Positions 62,663 through 64,000 of a stretch of DNA of 64,000 nt are shown here, one piece after another. Every line of letters starts with the position of its first letter. Position 1 is the stretch's first letter. A program made the position numbers and the translations under genes. The stretch covers positions 310,001 to 374,000 of the forward strand of contig JADLDO010000028.1 of NCBI GenBank assembly GCA_020846635.1. Direction: 5' to 3'. Below the pieces are notes generated by a model. The model made no database searches. It was not told the DNA's origin and worked only from the letters and a program-made list of their open reading frames with translations. The stretch comes from Caldilineaceae bacterium. Its GTDB lineage: Bacteria > Chloroflexota > Anaerolineae > Caldilineales > Caldilineaceae.

Positions 62663-63934
62663 ATGAATTCGCAATCAACCACCACGCTGTTGACCCCACC
62701 CTCGTTGGACAATTTGGGGCTCAGTACGCCTACTTTGAATGGCAAACGTAACTTGCGCGACCACAACAGCCGCATTAGCCGGCGAGTCAATGCGGTACCC
62801 CCATCGGGCATTCGTCGTTATTTTGACATTGCTGCCACGATGGATGACGTCATTAGCCTGGGCATCGGCGAACCTGATTTTGTCACCCCTGCCCCGATCC
62901 TACAGGCAGGCATCGCCAGCCTCCAGCAAGGCCACACCGCTTACACGTCGAACGCTGGGGTGATCGAACTGCGCGCCGCGGTGGCGCAACAATTGCAGGA
63001 TCGCTATGGCGGCCCTGCCTATGACCCCGAAAGGGAAGTGCTGATCACGGTAGGGGTCAGTGAGGCCATGTACTTGATCATGCAGGCCATTCTCGATCCC
63101 GGTGACGAGGTGATTGTGCCTCAGCCCTGTTTTGTCTCCTATACCGCCAGTGTGATTTTGGCAGGGGGCAAGGTGGTCGATGTTCCCACCTATGCCAAAG
63201 ATGATTTCCGGGTGGAGCCGCACGCGATCCAAGCCGCCATCACGCCGCGCACGAAGGCGCTGCTGATTGGTTTCCCCTCCAACCCAACCGGCGCAGTGAT
63301 GGATCGCGCCGGTATGATGGAGATTGCGCGCATCGCTGAACAAAACGACCTGATCGTCATCTCGGATGAAATCTATGATCGCCTCGTCTATGGCGACCAC
63401 CAACATGTCATGTTTGCTTCGCTGCCGGGGATGGCTGAACGCACTGTGCATTTGGGGGGCATGAGCAAGGATTACGCCATGACCGGCTGGCGCATCGGCT
63501 ATGCGCTCGGCCCGGCGGATCTGCTTGGGGCCATGCGCAAGATTCACCAGTATTTGATTATGTCCGCTTCGACCACGGGCCAGGAAGCGGCGCTCGAAGC
63601 CTTTACCAATCCGGCGGTCGAGGAGTTCGTCCAAAACATGGTGGCGAGCTATGACCAGCGCCGCCGCGTGATTGTGGCGGGACTCAACGAGATCGGGCTT
63701 GACTGTTTTGAGCCAAAGGGCGCGTTCTATGCCTTCCCCAGCATTGCCAAGACGGGGATGAGCGAACACGAATTTGCAGAGCGGCTGCTTCTGGAAGAAC
63801 GGGTTGCCGTGGTGCCGGGCAGTGCCTTTGGCGCAGGAGGTGAAGGGCATGTGCGCTGTGCCTATGCCGCCAGCCTGGAGAACATCGAGAAGGCGCTGGA
63901 GCGTATGCATCGCTTTATGCGCCGTCATGGGTAG
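62663..63934 (+). CDS. Class I/II PLP-dependent aminotransferase
   Basis: Fold type I aminotransferase, 423 residues. Marks: ISLGIGEPDFVTP, YTSNAGVIELRAAVA, the PLP-ring stacking VGVSEAMYLIMQAILDPGDEV, PSNPTGAVMD, ISDEIYDRLVYG with the PLP aspartate, and the PLP lysine Lys269 in GGMSKDYAMTGWRIGY. RCAYAASLENIEKAL ends the fold. The N terminus has 50 extra Ser/Thr/Asn-rich residues. I choose the ATG at 62663, with GGAGG ten bases upstream; ATG 62630 lacks one. Substrate (aspartate, aromatic or alanine) is not resolved. Confidence 0.9.
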   Translation: MNSQSTTTLLTPPSLDNLGLSTPTLNGKRNLRDHNSRISRRVNAVPPSGIRRYFDIAATMDDVISLGIGEPDFVTPAPILQAGIASLQQGHTAYTSNAGVIELRAAVAQQLQDRYGGPAYDPEREVLITVGVSEAMYLIMQAILDPGDEVIVPQPCFVSYTASVILAGGKVVDVPTYAKDDFRVEPHAIQAAITPRTKALLIGFPSNPTGAVMDRAGMMEIARIAEQNDLIVISDEIYDRLVYGDHQHVMFASLPGMAERTVHLGGMSKDYAMTGWRIGYALGPADLLGAMRKIHQYLIMSASTTGQEAALEAFTNPAVEEFVQNMVASYDQRRRVIVAGLNEIGLDCFEPKGAFYAFPSIAKTGMSEHEFAERLLLEERVAVVPGSAFGAGGEGHVRCAYAASLENIEKALERMHRFMRRHG

Positions 63935-63966
63935 GATGTTTCTTCGATAGATGATCGTCGTTTTAA

Positions 63967-64000
63967 CCCTCCCGGAAGCGGCCCAGAGGGCTCCCCAGCT
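63967..64000. repeat. Dispersed palindrome, copy 6 (cut by window end)
   Basis: Left arm CCCTCCCGGAAGC and loop GGCCCAGAGGGCTCC, identical in this part to copy 1, run off the right edge. It follows the aminotransferase gene by 32 bases, the same downstream position as the other copies. Confidence 0.8.

Overview
The window is about 64 kb of GC-rich bacterial chromosome. It carries mostly housekeeping and metabolic genes, with long runs on one strand. Gene content suggests a Chloroflexota bacterium, probably Anaerolineae or Caldilineae-like: short ArgA-type acetyltransferase in an arg cluster, RqcH, AmaP, ScpB, a PdtaS/PdtaR pair, YfhO-type glycan proteins, DUF2207 next to an SPFH protein, and lipoproteins with Thr/Pro-rich linkers. 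This assignment is inference; no rRNA or marker set is present to prove it.

Layout. 1-5.4 kb: arginine cluster argC-argB-argD-argA-carA. 5.5-7 kb: Nudix hydrolase and homoserine dehydrogenase. 7-10.4 kb, minus strand: HtrA-like lipoprotein protease and two orphan response regulators. 10.4-11.25 kb: a gene-free stretch with many TTATCCCC-type boxes beside an AT-rich segment, a candidate replication origin. 11.25-14.3 kb: M23 peptidase, FmdB-type zinc ribbon, GH3 lipoprotein. 14.6-21.2 kb, minus strand: a YVTN-propeller/di-heme protein followed by a 1461-residue secreted protein with an exact 549-bp repeat. 21.4-23.6 kb: PhyH-like oxygenase, AAC(3)-fold acetyltransferase, BON protein. 23.8-28 kb: an accessory stretch starting at tRNA-Arg(CCT), with a 27-bp perfect palindrome, a chimeric relic of two large defence-type genes, a MITE-like element, a small unknown gene and a dGTPase-like HD protein in AT-richer DNA.

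28-40.2 kb: 2H phosphoesterase, rqcH, acyltransferase, the PdtaS/PdtaR (ANTAR) pair, then a GT2 glycosyltransferase with two large membrane proteins of envelope glycan synthesis. 40.4-46.8 kb: amaP, scpB with a long acidic extension, and a four-gene set (DUF2207, zinc-ribbon membrane protein, helical protein, SPFH protein fused to an excisionase-type HTH). 47.1-54.3 kb: S49 peptidase, DUF4350-like protein, phosphatase with DUF2231 partner, msrPQ. 54.6-58.9 kb: two Gfo/Idh oxidoreductases, a frameshifted FAH-family gene, YbaK deacylase, pdxH. 58.9-64 kb: HAD phosphatase, gatC-gatA behind a two-hairpin leader, and a class I aminotransferase.

Throughout the window a palindromic element with arms CCCTCCCGGAAGC / GCTTCCGGGAGGG recurs between genes, several copies ending in T-runs. 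Related hairpin and repeat sequences have also been inserted in frame into two membrane-protein genes. The best candidates for new biology are the TTATCCCC-box/AT-rich region, the gatCA leader, the SPFH-HTH cluster, the dispersed palindrome family and the dGTPase island.
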